A stretch of DNA of 64,000 nt. Source: Marinomonas sp. MED121 (GTDB taxonomy: Bacteria; Pseudomonadota; Gammaproteobacteria; Pseudomonadales; Marinomonadaceae). Positions 18,216 through 27,230 of the stretch are shown in pieces. The position numbers were made by a program, and so were the translations under genes. The DNA lies in NCBI RefSeq assembly GCF_000153025.1, contig NZ_CH672429.1, positions 437,822 to 501,821 of the forward strand, in the 5' to 3' direction. The notes beneath the pieces were generated by a model that saw nothing but the letters and a program-made list of their open reading frames with translations, did not search any database and was not told where the DNA came from. The number at the start of each line of letters is the position of its first letter. Position 1 is the first letter of the stretch.

Positions 18216-18249
18216 AAAAACCCGATAATTTAGTTATCGGGTTTTTTTT
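18216..18249 (+). terminator. EF-G terminator, copy 1
   Basis: Stem CCCGATAA (18221-18228) / TTATCGGG (18234-18241), loop of 5, then eight T. It is 22 nt after the EF-G stop. Confidence 0.92.
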
Positions 18250-18369
18250 GCCTAAAATTTATGATGTTTATAATGAATTGAAAAGTTACTGCTTCGCACT
18301 CTTAAGTAGTTAGCGAAGCACAAGGTGAGAAAAAAGCTAACGGTTAATACCTAAGCTTTGAGAAACACA

Positions 18370-18402
18370 AAAACCCGATGATATATTCATCGGTTTTTTT
18401 TT
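18370..18402 (+). terminator. EF-G terminator, copy 2 (compensatory stem change)
   Basis: Stem CCGATGA (18375-18381) / TCATCGG (18387-18393) followed by nine T. Compared with copy 1, an A-T pair has become G-C on both arms, so pairing is kept. Confidence 0.85.
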
Positions 18403-18524
18403 GCCTAAAATTTATGATGTTTATAATGAATTGAAAAGTTACTACTTCGCACTCTTAAGTAGTTAGCGAAGCACAAGGTGAGAAAAAAGCTAACGGTTAA
18501 TACCTAAGCTTTGAGAAACACAAA

Positions 18525-18553
18525 AACCCGATAATTTAGTTATCGATTTTTTT
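18525..18553 (+). terminator. EF-G terminator, copy 3 (weakened)
   Basis: Stem CGATAA (18529-18534) / TTATCG (18540-18545) followed by seven T. The outer two G-C pairs of copy 1 are lost on the right arm. Confidence 0.7.
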
Positions 18554-18642
18554 GCCTAAAATTTAGAACCAACTAGAAACTAGAAAGTTACTGCTTCGCA
18601 CTTCCAAGTAGTTAGCGAAGCACAGACATGAAACTGAGGCAC

Positions 18643-18674
18643 AAAAAAAGCCAAGATAATCTATCTCAGCTTTT
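18643..18674 (-). terminator. Terminator of the DUF1289 / GGDEF-EAL unit
   Basis: On the minus strand: AAGCTGAGATA, a 3-nt loop, TATCTTGGCTT and a seven-T run. The stem is 11 bp with two wobble pairs. It faces the EF-G terminators. Confidence 0.75.
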
Positions 18675-18710
18675 CACATCAATTAACCCTAAGAATAAAC
18701 TAACAGCTTG

Positions 18711-18920
18711 CTAACGCATCATACGCCCGCTAGCCTGCTCGCGCTCAGCAACTTTTTGCATCGTCTCTTTTTTCGCCTGATGATCCATTCGACTCCAGCC
18801 TGTGATTTCTTTCACACTGCGATGACAACCTATGCAAATATCTTGCTCATCCAAGCAACATAAAGACATACAGGGCGATTTAATTTCAGGCTCAATATTA
18901 ATACCCTTCAGATCAGACAA
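18711..18920 (-). CDS. DUF1289-family small Cys-rich protein
   Basis: 69 residues with the DUF1289 pattern 'SPCMSLCCLDEQDICIGCHRSVKEITGW': cysteines at C-x3-C-C and C-x2-C suggest a bound metal. It starts at a TTG (18918-18920) with GAGG about 8 nt upstream; no in-frame ATG exists before the motif. The function of the family is not known. It follows the GGDEF/EAL gene by 54 nt on the same strand and shares its terminator. Confidence 0.85.
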   Translation of the reverse strand: MSDLKGINIEPEIKSPCMSLCCLDEQDICIGCHRSVKEITGWSRMDHQAKKETMQKVAEREQASGRMMR

Positions 18921-18974
18921 ACCTTATTCCTCACAAATAAAGAGATAATAACAAGTTATCAATCATGTCGTCAG

Positions 18975-20993
18975 CTAAATAGTTAAACCCTGTTGCTCTA
19001 CTTCTGTTGGCCGACCAAAATAATAACCTTGTGCCAAGCCACAACCTAAACGCCCTAATACTTGACGCTGGCACTCCCGCTCAACCCCTTCAGCAATCAC
19101 TCTAATTGAGAAGGCTTCTGCAATGGCTAAAATGGCACTTACCAGAGCCAAGTCCGATTCGTCATTAGCAATGTCAGCCACAAATCGTCTGTCTATTTTT
19201 AAAATATCCACAGGAATACTTTTTAAATAAGCTAAAGACGAGAAACCTGTACCAAAGTCATCCAAGGCCAAACGATAACCTGCCTCCCTTACCTTTTCTA
19301 ACCAGAGCCTTGTATTGACCGAATCCTTAAGTAACACTCCTTCTGTAATTTCTAAAATAATATTGCCCGGCGCCAGTTGATAATAGGCTAATTGAGAAGT
19401 CATCCAGTCAACACTTAATAAACTTGGAATTTGATAACAGGATAAATTAATCGAAACATAGATGTCTTTAGCATGCTGATTTTGAAGATCCAAAAACCCT
19501 TCTAATACCTTGGTATAAACCACTTCAAACAACGCCTGAATTAACCCTAATTCCTCTGCACAGGCAACAAACACATCCGGCGACACAACCTGACCTGATG
19601 ACGTCGTCCATCTCGCTAACGCCTCATAACCAAGCACGGCTTTAGTCGCAATATCAACAATAGGCTGAAAGGCAACCCGAATATCTCGATTTGCAATCGA
19701 CTTTCTCAGTTCCAATTCCAAGTTTCTAGCAGCTTGTACATCGTCAGACATCTGGCCTGTATGAAACACAAATCGACCTTTACCTTGTTCTTTTGCCTTA
19801 TACATTGCCAAGTCAGAAAGTCGCAATATCTCCTCGACACTCTCTACATTACGAGATAAAGCTATCCCTATACTCGCACCTGTGTGGACCAAATTGGCAC
19901 CTATTACAAAAGGCACCTTAAGTGCATCCACAATAGCTTGAGCAACCTCTTCCAACTCTGAGATCTGTTTAAAACAAGGCACCATGACAACGAATTCATC
20001 TCCACCTAACCTGGCTAGAGTATTTTTGGCACCTATCACCTTGCTTATAACCTGACTGACCTCTTTTAATAAACTATCGCCCACACTGTGGCCTAAGGTG
20101 TCATTAATTCGCTTAAAGTTATCTAGGTCTAAATACATGAGGGCACACTGGCTTTTCTCTTTGCAACTTTTAACCAGTTGATTCGCCATTAACTCATGAA
20201 AATAAGCGCGATTCGGCAACCCGGTTAAATGATCAAAATTTGCTCTGAACTCAATCGCTTCAAGACGCGCTTTTTGATGAGTGATATCACTGAAAATAGC
20301 CAAGAACTCATCCACTTCTCCGGCGTCATTTTTAAGTGCTGTAATCGTTTGCCATTGCACATAGAGACTACCATTTTTACGTTTATTCCAAACCTCTCCT
20401 TGCCATTGCCCTAGCTCATAAAGATCTTTATAAACCTTAGTATAAAACGCTTTATCATGATGCCCAGAGCTTAACATTGAAGGATTTCTTCCTAACATTT
20501 CAGCAGCACTATAACCGGTAATATCACTGAAGGCAGGATTAACAGCCTTTATTTTTGAATCAACTCCCGCTAGCAAAACACCTTCTTTAATAGAATCAAA
20601 CACAGCTTTATATTGCGCATTTTTAACACACTCAATTTGACTCTCACTGACATCCTCAACCAACCCAAGTATGGCGTTTTGCTCACCCTCTAAACCATAA
20701 GGGCTCAAACTCATATGCAAAAATAAAGTGTCAGCATATTGCCATCCCCCCCCTGTAGAGAACCCTGTAGAGAAGTCAGTCAGTTTTTTGAACTCTCTCT
20801 TACAAAAAAGGCGAAAAGCATCAAAACAAGAGACCTCATTCTGGCTTTTAACAGCTTGTTTTAGATCAGTCTGCTCAAACAGAGCCTTCAAACGACGATT
20901 CACCCCTAAAAGAGTGCCATCAGCACGCATCATATAGGCCATACAAGGCAAACCTTCTAAAAAAACACTCAGCTGCTCTTCATTGATTAACAA
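18975..20993 (-). CDS. PAS-GGDEF-EAL cyclic-di-GMP protein
   Basis: 672 residues, no signal peptide or clear membrane helix. N-terminal PAS-like region (about 1-115), a second PAS plus PAC (about 125-245, 'AVFDSIKEGVLLAGVDSKIKAVNPAF'), a GGDEF domain with intact 'ARLGGDEFVV', and an EAL domain with 'YEALARW', 'DDFGTGFSSLAYL' and 'AEGVE'. Both catalytic signatures are intact, so the protein may be a diguanylate cyclase, a phosphodiesterase or both. The start is a TTG with GAGG 9 nt upstream; other starts would cut into the first PAS. It is in one unit with the DUF1289 gene. Confidence 0.93.
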   Translation of the reverse strand: MLINEEQLSVFLEGLPCMAYMMRADGTLLGVNRRLKALFEQTDLKQAVKSQNEVSCFDAFRLFCKREFKKLTDFSTGFSTGGGWQYADTLFLHMSLSPYGLEGEQNAILGLVEDVSESQIECVKNAQYKAVFDSIKEGVLLAGVDSKIKAVNPAFSDITGYSAAEMLGRNPSMLSSGHHDKAFYTKVYKDLYELGQWQGEVWNKRKNGSLYVQWQTITALKNDAGEVDEFLAIFSDITHQKARLEAIEFRANFDHLTGLPNRAYFHELMANQLVKSCKEKSQCALMYLDLDNFKRINDTLGHSVGDSLLKEVSQVISKVIGAKNTLARLGGDEFVVMVPCFKQISELEEVAQAIVDALKVPFVIGANLVHTGASIGIALSRNVESVEEILRLSDLAMYKAKEQGKGRFVFHTGQMSDDVQAARNLELELRKSIANRDIRVAFQPIVDIATKAVLGYEALARWTTSSGQVVSPDVFVACAEELGLIQALFEVVYTKVLEGFLDLQNQHAKDIYVSINLSCYQIPSLLSVDWMTSQLAYYQLAPGNIILEITEGVLLKDSVNTRLWLEKVREAGYRLALDDFGTGFSSLAYLKSIPVDILKIDRRFVADIANDESDLALVSAILAIAEAFSIRVIAEGVERECQRQVLGRLGCGLAQGYYFGRPTEVEQQGLTI

Positions 20994-21224
20994 TACAAGT
21001 TACCTCGTTTCTACATCCTTGTGATTTGCATTGGAACTCGACCATGAGAACCAAACATCCCTAAAAACTTACTAAAATAATGACACTAGTAGACTCTTGG
21101 CTAAAGCCTGTTTGATGGGTTTCATGATGTAGAGCAAAGTAACTTTAGACTTAATAAGCAGCGCGACAATGAACGAGAAGGAAACGAAGAAGAGAAAGCC
21201 CAAGTAGCTGATGGCTAATCAATT

Positions 21225-21253
21225 AAAAAAGCCACCATAAATTGGTGGCTTTT
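21225..21253 (-). terminator. Terminator of the LysN-like aminotransferase gene
   Basis: On the minus strand: AAAAGCCACC, a 7-nt loop, GGTGGCTTTTTT. It lies 18 nt past the stop. Confidence 0.88.
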
Positions 21254-21270
21254 AAGAAGGAGAAGGCGAC

Positions 21271-22437
21271 TTAAAGCTGTGCTTTAATAACATCAGCCAA
21301 TAAAGATATAGATTGGTCTAACTTGGATTCAGGTACACGCGCAAAACTCAAACGAATATTACGATCAAAGTTTTCACTGTTATTTGGGTAAAAAGGCGTG
21401 CCAGGTAAAATCAGCACCTTTTTCTCAAGCGCATCCGCCAAGACCTTTTTCGAAGACACACCCTCTGGCAAGGTTAGCCAAACAAACATGCCACCAGCGG
21501 GCTTTTCAAACTGAACAAGGTCACCTAAATACTTATCCAAAGCCAACATCATAGTATCGCGCTTTGCTTTATAGACTCGCTGAAGTTTTTCTAAATGAGC
21601 CGGAAACTCACCTGTTGCCAAGTAGCTTGCAATGAGATTTTGTCCTAATCGATTTGTATGTAAATCGGTCGCCTGCTTCAGTTTTACCAAATAAGGGGCA
21701 ATCTCTTCACAAGACACAAGATAACCTGTTCTTAGTCCAGGCCATAGGACTTTAGAGTAACTCCCCATGTAAATCCAAGGCGCACTTTTAAGAAGACTTG
21801 AAATAGGCGTTCTATCCACTTCTTCAAAACACAAATCTCGGTATGGGTCATCTTCAATCAGCAAAATCCCTTTTTCATCTAACAAAGCAGCAATTTCTTG
21901 ACGTCGCTTTAAGCTGTAGCAATGTCCCGCTGGATTTTGAAAATTTGGAATTAAATAAACCGCTTTGGGTTGATGCGCTTCGATAAGCGATCGCATCATA
22001 GCAACTGACATTCCTTCATCATCAGAAATAACATCCTGAATGATCGCCCCTTGCAGTTTAAACACTTGAATTGCAGCGAGGTAAGTTGGCTGTTCAGTTA
22101 AAATCATGGAATCACTGTCTAAAATCAGACGGCTCACTATATCCAAGCCTTGTTGCGAACCATTAGTGATTAATGTTTGCTCCACAGACGCTTGAATACC
22201 ACGCTCAGCCACAGTTGCAACAACCTGCTCACGCAACGCCTTCTCACCTTCACTAGGACCATATTGACGACTATCTGCCACACTCTCTAAAGCAGGAAAA
22301 TCAGGCATATAAGCCTCATCAGGTAGACCACCAGCAAAAGATAAAATATCGGGCTGCTGACTATAGTGAAGAAGCTCACGTACAAGCGAGCTTTCCATCT
22401 GTTGAGATTGAGCGGTTAACAACTGAGACAACTTCAT
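21271..22437 (-). CDS. PLP-dependent aminotransferase, class I (LysN/ARO8-like)
   Basis: 388 residues, fold-type I. 'LSFAGGLPDEAYMPDFPAL' at the start, 'QYGPSEGEKALREQV', 'LIPNFQNPAGHCYSLKRR', and the PLP lysine in 'YMGSYSKVLWPGLRTGYL' are typical of the 2-aminoadipate / multi-substrate (LysN) group, which are related to MocR regulators. There is no N-terminal HTH, so it is an enzyme. The amino donor is not certain. Monocistronic, divergent from the D-lactate dehydrogenase gene. Confidence 0.88.
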   Translation of the reverse strand: MKLSQLLTAQSQQMESSLVRELLHYSQQPDILSFAGGLPDEAYMPDFPALESVADSRQYGPSEGEKALREQVVATVAERGIQASVEQTLITNGSQQGLDIVSRLILDSDSMILTEQPTYLAAIQVFKLQGAIIQDVISDDEGMSVAMMRSLIEAHQPKAVYLIPNFQNPAGHCYSLKRRQEIAALLDEKGILLIEDDPYRDLCFEEVDRTPISSLLKSAPWIYMGSYSKVLWPGLRTGYLVSCEEIAPYLVKLKQATDLHTNRLGQNLIASYLATGEFPAHLEKLQRVYKAKRDTMMLALDKYLGDLVQFEKPAGGMFVWLTLPEGVSSKKVLADALEKKVLILPGTPFYPNNSENFDRNIRLSFARVPESKLDQSISLLADVIKAQL

Positions 22438-22658
22438 TCAAATTTCCTGACACATTTCTAATTTAGGGTAAATATTATCAAGCCTTTGTGATTTTCAAAC
22501 AGACAGGCAAGATAATTACCAAGCATACAGATTAAAAAAAAGCATTTTATACAGGATAAAAACACACAGAGGAAGCTTTTCCAGCATTGCCATAAGGCCA
22601 CTTTTTAAGTCATCGTAGAAGTTATCTAGTGAGTGTTTTAAAAATATCTCACCAAATA

Positions 22659-22673
22659 ATTGGTATTACCAAT
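22659..22673. promoter_or_regulatory. PdhR/LldR-type operator, upstream copy
   Basis: Perfect palindrome ATTGGTATTACCAAT. It matches the GntR-family PdhR/LldR consensus TTGGTnnnACCAA and lies about 120 bp upstream of the D-lactate dehydrogenase start. Confidence 0.72.
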
Positions 22674-22753
22674 AAGGTCATATATTTCATTAGTTATTTA
22701 CCTTTGACAAACATTTTTTATGGGGTTAGCTTGAAATTCAACTAAATAATAAT

Positions 22754-22768
22754 ATTGGTCTTACCAAA
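22754..22768. promoter_or_regulatory. PdhR/LldR-type operator, downstream copy
   Basis: TTGGTCTTACCAA (22755-22767), just before the ribosome binding site. Its centre is 95 bp from the centre of the upstream copy, about nine helical turns. This fits a DNA-loop repression model like that of E. coli lldPRD. Confidence 0.7.
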
Positions 22769-22778
22769 GAGAGTAAAA

Positions 22779-25610
22779 ATGCAGTATCAGGAATTCTTGT
22801 CAAATATAAAAACACTCTGTGTAGCAAACAATATTATTGAAGACCCGCTACGCACACTCGCTTACGGTACAGATGCCAGTTTTTATCGACTTATTCCTAA
22901 GGCTGTCATTAAGGTTGAATCAATCAAAGAAGTCATTCATATAATAAAAGCGGCCAATAAGTACTCAGTGCCTATTACCTTTCGAGCGGCAGGCACAAGC
23001 TTATCAGGGCAAGCCATTACCGAATTTGTTCTTATCTCTCTTGGTAATAAATGGCAAAACTATAAAATCCTTGAAGAAGGTAAGATCATACAACTTGAAC
23101 CCGGCATTATCGGTGCACAGGCGAATAAGTACCTCGCACCTTATGGCCGTAAGATAGGCCCTGACCCAGCATCAATTAATTCTGCAAAAATTGGTGGGAT
23201 AGCAGCTAACAATGCTTCTGGTATGTGTTGTGGAACAGCGCACAATACCTACCATACGTTAGAATCTATTCATTGCATTTTGGCAGATGGCAGTCAATTA
23301 AACACTGCCGACCCAGAGTCTGTCACCCAATTCAAACAAAACCATAGCAGCATGCTAGAAGCCTTATCATTTTTAGCTCAAGAGGTTAAAAATGATCCTC
23401 AGTTGAGACAAAAAATAGAACACAAATATCGCCTTAAAAACACAACTGGCTATGCCCTAAACGCGCTGACAGACTTTACTGACCCTATCGATATTCTTGC
23501 CCATTTATTAATAGGCTCTGAAGGCACTCTCGGTTTTATTGCCAATGTTGCTTATCGCACCATGGTTGAAGAAAAGCACAAGGCCTCTGCTTTAATCTTT
23601 TTTAATGATATTCAAGCCGCCTGTGACGCAGTAAGTCGCTTAAAGCACACTCCTGTGGCTGCCGTTGAACTCATGGATTGGCCTGCCTTAAACTCTGTTC
23701 GTCATCATGATGCTATTAGCCAAACAATGCCTCAATTACAACAAGGCTCATGTGTATTATTGGTTGAGACCAGAGCTCAATGTCTCCACCAATTAGAAGA
23801 ACAAGTCGACAAGATCAATCAAGTGTTAAACCAATCAGGTGAGCCTGCTTGTCTTGATTACCAATTTAGCCAAGATGCGCATTTATGCGCCCAATACTGG
23901 GCAATTCGTAAAGGCGTTTTTCCAGCAGTCGGTGCAATAAGAAGCACAGGATCAACCGTCTTAATTGAAGATGTCGCCTATCCAGTGGCAGAACTAGCTA
24001 ATGCCGTGAATGATTTACACAGTTTATTTGAAAAATGGCATTACCATGATGCCGTCATTTTTGGCCACGCGTTAGAAGGAAACTTGCACTTTGTCTTTCC
24101 GCAGTCATTTGATACTCCAGCGGATATAGAAAGATATGATGGTTTAATGAAAGACGTTGCCAATATGACGGTTGGTAAATACCAAGGTTCACTCAAAGCA
24201 GAGCATGGAACAGGCCGCAATATGGCCCCTTTTGTTGAGCTTGAATGGGGCCAGACTGGCTATGGCGTCATGGAGAAAATCAAGCAAATATTTGACCCCA
24301 CAGGCATACTTAACCCTGGCGTGATTCTAAACGACAATAAAAATATTCATCTAGAAAATATAAAACCATTACCCGCCAGCAACCCATTAATTGATGCCTG
24401 TATTGAATGTGGCTTTTGCGAAAGCAACTGCCCTTCAAAAGACCTCACGCTTTCGCCAAGGCAACGTATTGTCATTAGCCGTGAATTATCACGTTTGGCA
24501 AACGCACCTGAAGAGAAAGAACGGTTAACGGCTTTAGAGAAAGACTACCAATACCAAGCTATTGATACCTGTGCAGGTTGTGGGCTTTGCAGCATGGCAT
24601 GCCCTGTTGGCATTAATACGGGTGATTTAACGAGACATTTACGACAAGAAAACAATAAAGTAAATGAAAACAAAGCAAAGTGGGCTGCCAAGCATTTTGA
24701 TACCAGTACAAAACTGATAAAAATGGCGTTAGACAGTGCCAATATAACTCGCAATATTATTGGCAACAAAACCATGTCTAAACTGGTTTCTCAAGTCAAC
24801 AAAGTAAGCCAAGGCACTGTCGGTGAATGGCGACCTAACACCCCAAAAGCAAATCATTGGCTCAAAGAAACAAGCGCAAATAAGGCTAAGCATTTAAAGA
24901 AAGTTGTGTACTTTCCATCATGCGCCAATAGAACCTTAGGCATAGATCCGGACCAGAAAGACTCACGCAGTCTGACTCAAGTCATCTTCGAGCTGTTAGA
25001 TAAAGCAGGTTTTGATGTCATCCTCCCGAAACAGGTTGCAGACCTTTGTTGCGGTATGCCATTTCAAAGCAAAGGCTTTTTTGATCAAGCAGATGAAAAA
25101 CGCAGCCAGTTAAACCAAGCACTCATCACAGCCTCTGAAAATGGAAAATGGCCTGTATTGTTTGATACCAGTCCCTGCATAAATAGCGCCGACCAAGGTT
25201 TAGACAAAGAGATTGAGGCTTATGATCCGGTTCGGTTTGCCTTAGAACATTTAGTGCCTGCGCTTAATATTCAAAAAAGCACTGAAAGCATTAGCCTTCA
25301 TATTACATGTAGCACGAAGAAAGTAGGATTAGAGCCGAGCATGTTAAACTTAGCAAACTTACTCTGCGACAATATTTATGTACCTGATGATATAGGCTGC
25401 TGTGGTTTCGCAGGTGATAAAGGTTTTTCTCACCCAGAGCTTAATCAAAGTGCTTTAGCAACCCTTAAACAGCAGCTACCAAAAGAGTGTGAACGGGGCA
25501 TTTCCTCAAGTAGAACTTGCGAAATTGGCCTCAGCGAACATGCTGGGGTGCCTTACCAATCTTTGTATTATTTATTGGATGAGGTAAGCCAAGCAAAGAC
25601 GGCTGATTAA
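22779..25610 (+). CDS. D-lactate dehydrogenase-like FAD/Fe-S oxidoreductase
   Basis: 943 residues from the ATG at 22779 (GAGAG upstream); the TTG at 22755 would overlap the operator. An FAD-binding PCMH half ('TFRAAGTSLSGQAITE', 'GIAANNASGMCCGT', 'ALEGNLHFVF') is followed by two 4Fe-4S ferredoxin motifs ('CIECGFCESNCP', 'CAGCGLCSMACP') and CCG domains ('LCCGMPFQSKG', 'GCCGFAGDKG'). This is the architecture of the large Dld-II type enzymes, which pass electrons from D-lactate (or a related 2-hydroxy acid) to the respiratory chain. The lactate-type operators upstream agree with the D-lactate reading. Confidence 0.87.
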   Translation: MQYQEFLSNIKTLCVANNIIEDPLRTLAYGTDASFYRLIPKAVIKVESIKEVIHIIKAANKYSVPITFRAAGTSLSGQAITEFVLISLGNKWQNYKILEEGKIIQLEPGIIGAQANKYLAPYGRKIGPDPASINSAKIGGIAANNASGMCCGTAHNTYHTLESIHCILADGSQLNTADPESVTQFKQNHSSMLEALSFLAQEVKNDPQLRQKIEHKYRLKNTTGYALNALTDFTDPIDILAHLLIGSEGTLGFIANVAYRTMVEEKHKASALIFFNDIQAACDAVSRLKHTPVAAVELMDWPALNSVRHHDAISQTMPQLQQGSCVLLVETRAQCLHQLEEQVDKINQVLNQSGEPACLDYQFSQDAHLCAQYWAIRKGVFPAVGAIRSTGSTVLIEDVAYPVAELANAVNDLHSLFEKWHYHDAVIFGHALEGNLHFVFPQSFDTPADIERYDGLMKDVANMTVGKYQGSLKAEHGTGRNMAPFVELEWGQTGYGVMEKIKQIFDPTGILNPGVILNDNKNIHLENIKPLPASNPLIDACIECGFCESNCPSKDLTLSPRQRIVISRELSRLANAPEEKERLTALEKDYQYQAIDTCAGCGLCSMACPVGINTGDLTRHLRQENNKVNENKAKWAAKHFDTSTKLIKMALDSANITRNIIGNKTMSKLVSQVNKVSQGTVGEWRPNTPKANHWLKETSANKAKHLKKVVYFPSCANRTLGIDPDQKDSRSLTQVIFELLDKAGFDVILPKQVADLCCGMPFQSKGFFDQADEKRSQLNQALITASENGKWPVLFDTSPCINSADQGLDKEIEAYDPVRFALEHLVPALNIQKSTESISLHITCSTKKVGLEPSMLNLANLLCDNIYVPDDIGCCGFAGDKGFSHPELNQSALATLKQQLPKECERGISSSRTCEIGLSEHAGVPYQSLYYLLDEVSQAKTAD

Positions 25611-25627
25611 GGTTTTCTTAATCAGCC
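25601..25627. terminator. Hairpin overlapping the D-lactate dehydrogenase stop
   Basis: Perfect 11-bp stem GGCTGATTAAG (25601-25611) / CTTAATCAGCC (25617-25627) with a 5-nt loop. It contains the TAA stop and has no T-run. It could end or protect the transcript. Confidence 0.5.
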
Positions 25628-25660
25628 AGAATTTAAAATGACATGGAGGTCATTGGTAAT

Positions 25661-26545
25661 TTATTTCAGCATAACCTCTATTTGCTGATCTTTTTGCTGC
25701 CAAAGCTCATTTACCCAAAGTTGGAACGCCTGTCTAAAAGCCTCATCTTCAAGGTAATTACCGACCCGTTTTTCATCTATAGGCAAAACACGGACATGCA
25801 CTTTCACCTCTTTTACCTTGCCACCAAGGTAATCCCAAAAACTAGGGATACCCTCTGGATAAACCAAGGTCACATCCAAGAGGTTATCTAGCTTTTCCCC
25901 CATGACAGATAATGCAAAAGCCAAACCACCCGCTTTTGGGGTGAGAAGGTGATTAAACACCTTTCCTTGTTTTTCATATTTGCTTTGAGTAAAACGTGTG
26001 CCTTCTAAAAAGTTCATCACGGTGACAGGTGAAAACTGATACTTCTCACAGGCTTTACGCGTCACTTCGATATCCTTACCTTTTAATTCAGGTCGCTTGG
26101 CGATTGCCGCTTGGCTGTATCGCTTCATAAAAGGGAAATCCAATGCCCACCAAGTTAAACCAATAAAGGGCACCCAGATAAGCTCTTGTTTCAAAAAGAA
26201 TTTAAGAAAAGGTACTTGACGATTAAAGACACGCTGTAACACCAAGATATCAACCCAAGATTGATGGTTTGCAATTAACATATACCAAGCTTGTGTCGAA
26301 AGACTTGCCTCATCATAGCGCTTAATTTTGCTTTGGCCTAAAACCGCTTGATTGACATTATTTAATGCGATCCAACAGGTTGCCATCCAGTCAATGAGAA
26401 GGTTTAATTTTCCTCTCACCCATTGATTAGGTAGCAAAACTTTTAGCACCCCAAGACCAACCACTGGGGTAAACCAAAACAAGGTATTTATAATTATTAA
26501 TAAAAGCGAGAAAAACGCCTTCACATGAAAAGAAACATTACTCAT
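25661..26545 (-). CDS. yihG: Acyltransferase of the PlsC/YihG family
   Basis: 294 residues from the ATG at 26545; an ATG at 26563 would add six residues but lacks a ribosome binding site. N-terminal hydrophobic region (about residues 8-38). Acyltransferase motifs: 'NHQSWVDIL' (NHxSxxD), 'FLEGTRF' (FxEGTR) and the flanking 'WVPFIGLTWWALDFPFMKRYS' and 'KAGGLAFALSVMG' blocks, close to E. coli YihG. It transfers acyl chains at the inner membrane to lysophospholipid or a similar acceptor. It is not in an operon with plsB or plsX, so it is an accessory acyltransferase. Confidence 0.88.
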   Translation of the reverse strand: MSNVSFHVKAFFSLLLIIINTLFWFTPVVGLGVLKVLLPNQWVRGKLNLLIDWMATCWIALNNVNQAVLGQSKIKRYDEASLSTQAWYMLIANHQSWVDILVLQRVFNRQVPFLKFFLKQELIWVPFIGLTWWALDFPFMKRYSQAAIAKRPELKGKDIEVTRKACEKYQFSPVTVMNFLEGTRFTQSKYEKQGKVFNHLLTPKAGGLAFALSVMGEKLDNLLDVTLVYPEGIPSFWDYLGGKVKEVKVHVRVLPIDEKRVGNYLEDEAFRQAFQLWVNELWQQKDQQIEVMLK

Positions 26546-26685
26546 ATCAACACCAACAAACATAACGAAATTGCATAATACTGTTTTTTTAATTTGAGCT
26601 AAAGTCCCTCTTTCACAACCTATGGCTTTAAGAATGCCTTACTCTAATTACATGGAAAGATGATTGTTGTGGAAAGGCAGGATAT

Positions 26686-27006
26686 TTAGAATTTTACTTT
26701 TGCACCATGCTTCAATTCATTCGAGATACGAATTAGCTCAGGTCTGACATGTTTTTCATAATCATGATGTAAAAGAAAAGGCAGTATAAATGGTAGGGAA
26801 ATCGCAAATGGAATCCAAGCACCAGTAACACCCCCAAGAGGGCCAGTAAGCAAATACCCTAAACTTGCCAGCAAGAGCATCATTTTAAGAATCACAATAG
26901 GTTTTAAGAACACTTTGGATTGAAATAACGCAATACGCCAAGCTCTTCGTCTTGTTTTATCGTCTAATTTTCTAATCGCTTCTTCATGGAATCGGAACGG
27001 AGGCAT
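26686..27006 (-). CDS. Small membrane protein, unknown function
   Basis: 106 residues with a basic N-terminus ('MPPFRFHEEAIRKLDDKTRRRAW') and two hydrophobic helices (about residues 38-57 and 62-82), then a charged tail. I do not recognise the family. The start is the ATG at 27006 with AAGTGAG upstream; a GTG at 27015 would add three residues. It may be in one unit with the acyltransferase 140 nt downstream. Confidence 0.6.
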   Translation of the reverse strand: MPPFRFHEEAIRKLDDKTRRRAWRIALFQSKVFLKPIVILKMMLLLASLGYLLTGPLGGVTGAWIPFAISLPFILPFLLHHDYEKHVRPELIRISNELKHGAKVKF

Positions 27007-27230
27007 ATTTCTCACTTACAATTTACAAGATTTTCAGTCATCTATTTCATGCCACTATGGCAGATTAATGTCGTCGGCCGAGCATTATAAATGGCTTTAT
27101 TTGATTAAAAAACAGCCTGCTCACTTTTTTTCCTCTTTATTTACACAAGACACATCTAGTCAATTAGCCCTATTTAATCGTATGCTTCAAGCTACATTGA
27201 CCCAAATTATTGAATGACAAAAATTAATCT

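Larger units (their letters stand above)
18161..18615 (+). repeat. Three tandem 153-bp copies of the EF-G 3' end plus terminator
   Basis: Units start at 18161, 18314 and 18467 (periods 153, 153, then 149 to a partial fourth start at 18616). Each begins with the sequence of the last ten EF-G codons and stop (GAAGCACAA..GGTTAA), then a rho-independent terminator, then the hairpin arms TGCTTCGC / GCGAAGCA. Unit 1 contains the real gene end; units 2 and 3 are non-coding copies. Units 1 and 2 are almost identical. Unit 3 has diverged in its last 50 nt. Confidence 0.9.
22438..22778. other. Divergent control region of the D-lactate dehydrogenase gene
   Basis: 341 bp without a gene. It holds two GntR-type palindromes (see the two operator entries) on either side of a TTGACA element at 22704-22709 that may be a -35. 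I see no strong -10 partner. Confidence 0.6.

Noticed and set aside
25643-25891. 82-codon plus-strand frame after the D-lactate dehydrogenase gene
   Set aside because: Antisense to the strongly supported acyltransferase gene; a shadow of its reading frame.
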